Below, in pieces: positions 13,586-14,332 of a stretch of DNA of 14,332 nt. Within the stretch, counting starts at the first letter, position 1; each line of letters begins with the position of its first letter. The stretch covers positions 1 to 14,332 of the forward strand of contig JAIOTL010000352.1 in NCBI GenBank assembly GCA_021106775.1, written 5' to 3'. The stretch is from Planctomycetota bacterium. Lineage in GTDB: Bacteria > Planctomycetota > UBA8742 > SKZP01 > JAIOTL01. Both the position numbers and the translations under genes were made by a program. The notes below the pieces were generated by a model, which did no database searches, was not told the DNA's origin, and saw nothing but the letters and a program-made list of their open reading frames with translations.

Positions 13586-13742
13586 AAAACTTTATAGCGT
13601 GAAGTATTGCAAAAAATGCTGATGGTTCTGCTGTAATAAGAAAATCTTAATGTATTTCAATGCAATGTTCGAACATTTTTGAATGATTTTTAATATTCGC
13701 GTCCGAGAATTTATCGTGATTTGCAATAATTCTTGTGTTTGT

Positions 13743-13819
13743 TGGTGGGCGGTACTGGACTCGAACCAGTGACCTCCTGCTTGTAAGGCAGGCGTTCTAA
13801 CCAACTGAACTAACCGCCC
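13743..13819 (-). tRNA. tRNA-Val(UAC)
   Basis: The acceptor stem GGGCGGU (5', 13819-13813) pairs with ACCGCCC (13753-13747), followed by discriminator A and an encoded CCA (13745-13743). The D-arm contains AGTTCAGTTGGTT. The anticodon stem CCTGC/GCAGG encloses CTTACAA, so the anticodon is TAC (13785-13783), reading GUA-type valine codons. The T-arm is ACTGG-TTCGAGT-CCAGT. Length is 77 nt including CCA. All pairs are intact. No T-run hairpin follows on the minus strand; a 14-bp palindrome at 13664-13677 lies further on. Confidence 0.97.
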
Positions 13820-13833
13820 GGAGTTGGAACGAA

Positions 13834-13861
13834 ATCGTATCACTTCATTCAAAAATTGCAA
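13834..13861 (-). promoter_or_regulatory. Promoter candidate for tRNA-Val
   Basis: On the minus strand TTGCAA (13861-13856), a 16-base spacer and TACGAT (13839-13834) end 14 bases before the mature tRNA. Spacing suits a tRNA gene. In the other direction a perfect TATAAT at 13882-13887 serves the aldolase-like gene; its -35 is weak. Confidence 0.5.
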
Positions 13862-13927
13862 GATTTTTCTTCGCTTTCACGTATAATCAGCTGAATAAAC
13901 ACGAAGTTCACTTTATTCTGAGTCAAA

Positions 13928-14332
13928 ATGAACATAAATGAAATTGCAAAGCCAACTTTGCTCGTTGATATTAAGCGAGTTAGAGCGAATATTAAACGCA
14001 TGGCAGAGAAGGCTAAGCACAATAATATTACGTTCAGACCGCATTTCAAAACGCATCAATCCGCGGAAATCGGTGAAATATTTCGCAAGTACGGAGTTGA
14101 TAAAATCACTGTTACATCCGTTGAAATGGCAGAATATTTCGCAAAATTCGGCTGGACAGACATCACAATTGCAATGCCCGTCAATTTGCGGGAAATTGAC
14201 AATATTAACAAGTTATCCTCAAAAATTTCGCTGAGTTTAATTGTCGATTCCGAATTTGCGTCAAAATTTCTATCAGAAAATATAATTAGTAATGTAAATA
14301 TTTGGATAGAAATTAACGCAGGCTACAACCGC
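13928..14332 (+). CDS. PLP-dependent D-threonine aldolase / D-serine dehydratase-like protein, N-terminal part
   Basis: These are fold-type III (alanine-racemase-like) enzymes that use PLP and act on D-3-hydroxy amino acids: D-threonine aldolase yields glycine and acetaldehyde, D-serine dehydratase yields pyruvate and ammonia. The first 135 residues are visible. KPTLLVD at 8-14 opens the TIM barrel, and RPHFKTHQSAEI at 41-52 carries K45, the expected Schiff-base lysine of the HxKTH motif. TVTSVEMAEYFAKFGWTDI and the later strand VNIWIEINAGYNR, which resembles the family's DxGxxR segment, follow in the right order. The ATG at 13928 has only a weak GAG upstream. It is divergent from tRNA-Val. 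Which of the two reactions it catalyses needs the missing C-terminal metal-binding His/Cys residues. Confidence 0.88.
   Translation, partial: MNINEIAKPTLLVDIKRVRANIKRMAEKAKHNNITFRPHFKTHQSAEIGEIFRKYGVDKITVTSVEMAEYFAKFGWTDITIAMPVNLREIDNINKLSSKISLSLIVDSEFASKFLSENIISNVNIWIEINAGYNR

Noticed and set aside
13664..13677. Perfect palindrome AATGTTCGAACATT as a LexA-type site
   Set aside because: Gram-positive-type SOS boxes keep a spacer between GAAC and GTTC half-sites, which is absent here; no damage gene is adjacent, so it may be chance.
10294..13742. Direct repeat of the ssrA 3' end marking the far edge of an island
   Set aside because: I scanned for a second copy of the GGTTCGACTCCCC to CCA stretch and found none; tRNA-Val shares only the general T-arm.
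1..14332. CRISPR array, complete insertion sequence, rRNA or riboswitch
   Set aside because: No regularly spaced repeats, transposase motifs, rRNA segments or recognisable aptamer cores were seen on either strand.

Overview
The window is 14.3 kb of AT-rich bacterial chromosome, dense with genes up to about 9.7 kb and much looser after that. Several -10 elements read TATAAT, and tmRNA and tRNA-Val both have an encoded CCA end. The tmRNA tag I read (ATPNYSMAA) resembles, from memory, the YAMAA-ending tags of Chlorobium relatives. The large acidic TPR protein and the propeller-like lipoprotein also fit the Bacteroidota/Chlorobiota lineage. That placement is an inference with modest confidence; no 16S or other marker is present.

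Left part (1-6.0 kb), housekeeping and conserved genes. Minus strand: the 5' end of an NSS-family sodium symporter (off the left edge), then recJ. Divergent from recJ is a SRAP/HMCES-type abasic-site protein, so two DNA-repair genes share one 323-bp regulatory gap. Convergent to SRAP is a translationally coupled pair, pdxA (vitamin B6 synthesis) then a DUF2461 gene, read on the minus strand. Divergent from pdxA, only 38 bp away, is an isochorismatase-type cysteine hydrolase, followed by a probable terminator. Two palindromic intergenic repeats (624-704 and 3525-3591) lie just downstream of recJ and between the convergent SRAP and DUF2461 genes.

Middle (6.1-10.3 kb): a 1190-residue secreted TPR protein with long acidic tracts and a beta-rich C-terminus, preceded by a clear promoter, then ssrA (tmRNA) with its own extended -10 promoter.

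Right part (10.3-13.7 kb), between the 3' end of ssrA and tRNA-Val: a visibly more AT-rich, accessory-looking block. It holds a frameshifted gene remnant, a propeller-like lipoprotein gene, a small membrane-protein gene split at a run of eight T, an SRPBCC-domain gene, a second, decayed copy of the last ~215 coding bases of the lipoprotein gene, and a frameshifted TPR gene. The two copies of the lipoprotein 3' end form 241-bp direct repeats around the small membrane gene and the SRPBCC gene, so these two look like a cassette inserted behind the lipoprotein gene. No integrase or repeated ssrA end is visible, so calling it a genomic island is inference.

Right edge: tRNA-Val(UAC) on the minus strand and, divergent from it, the start of a PLP-dependent D-threonine aldolase / D-serine dehydratase-like gene that runs off the window.
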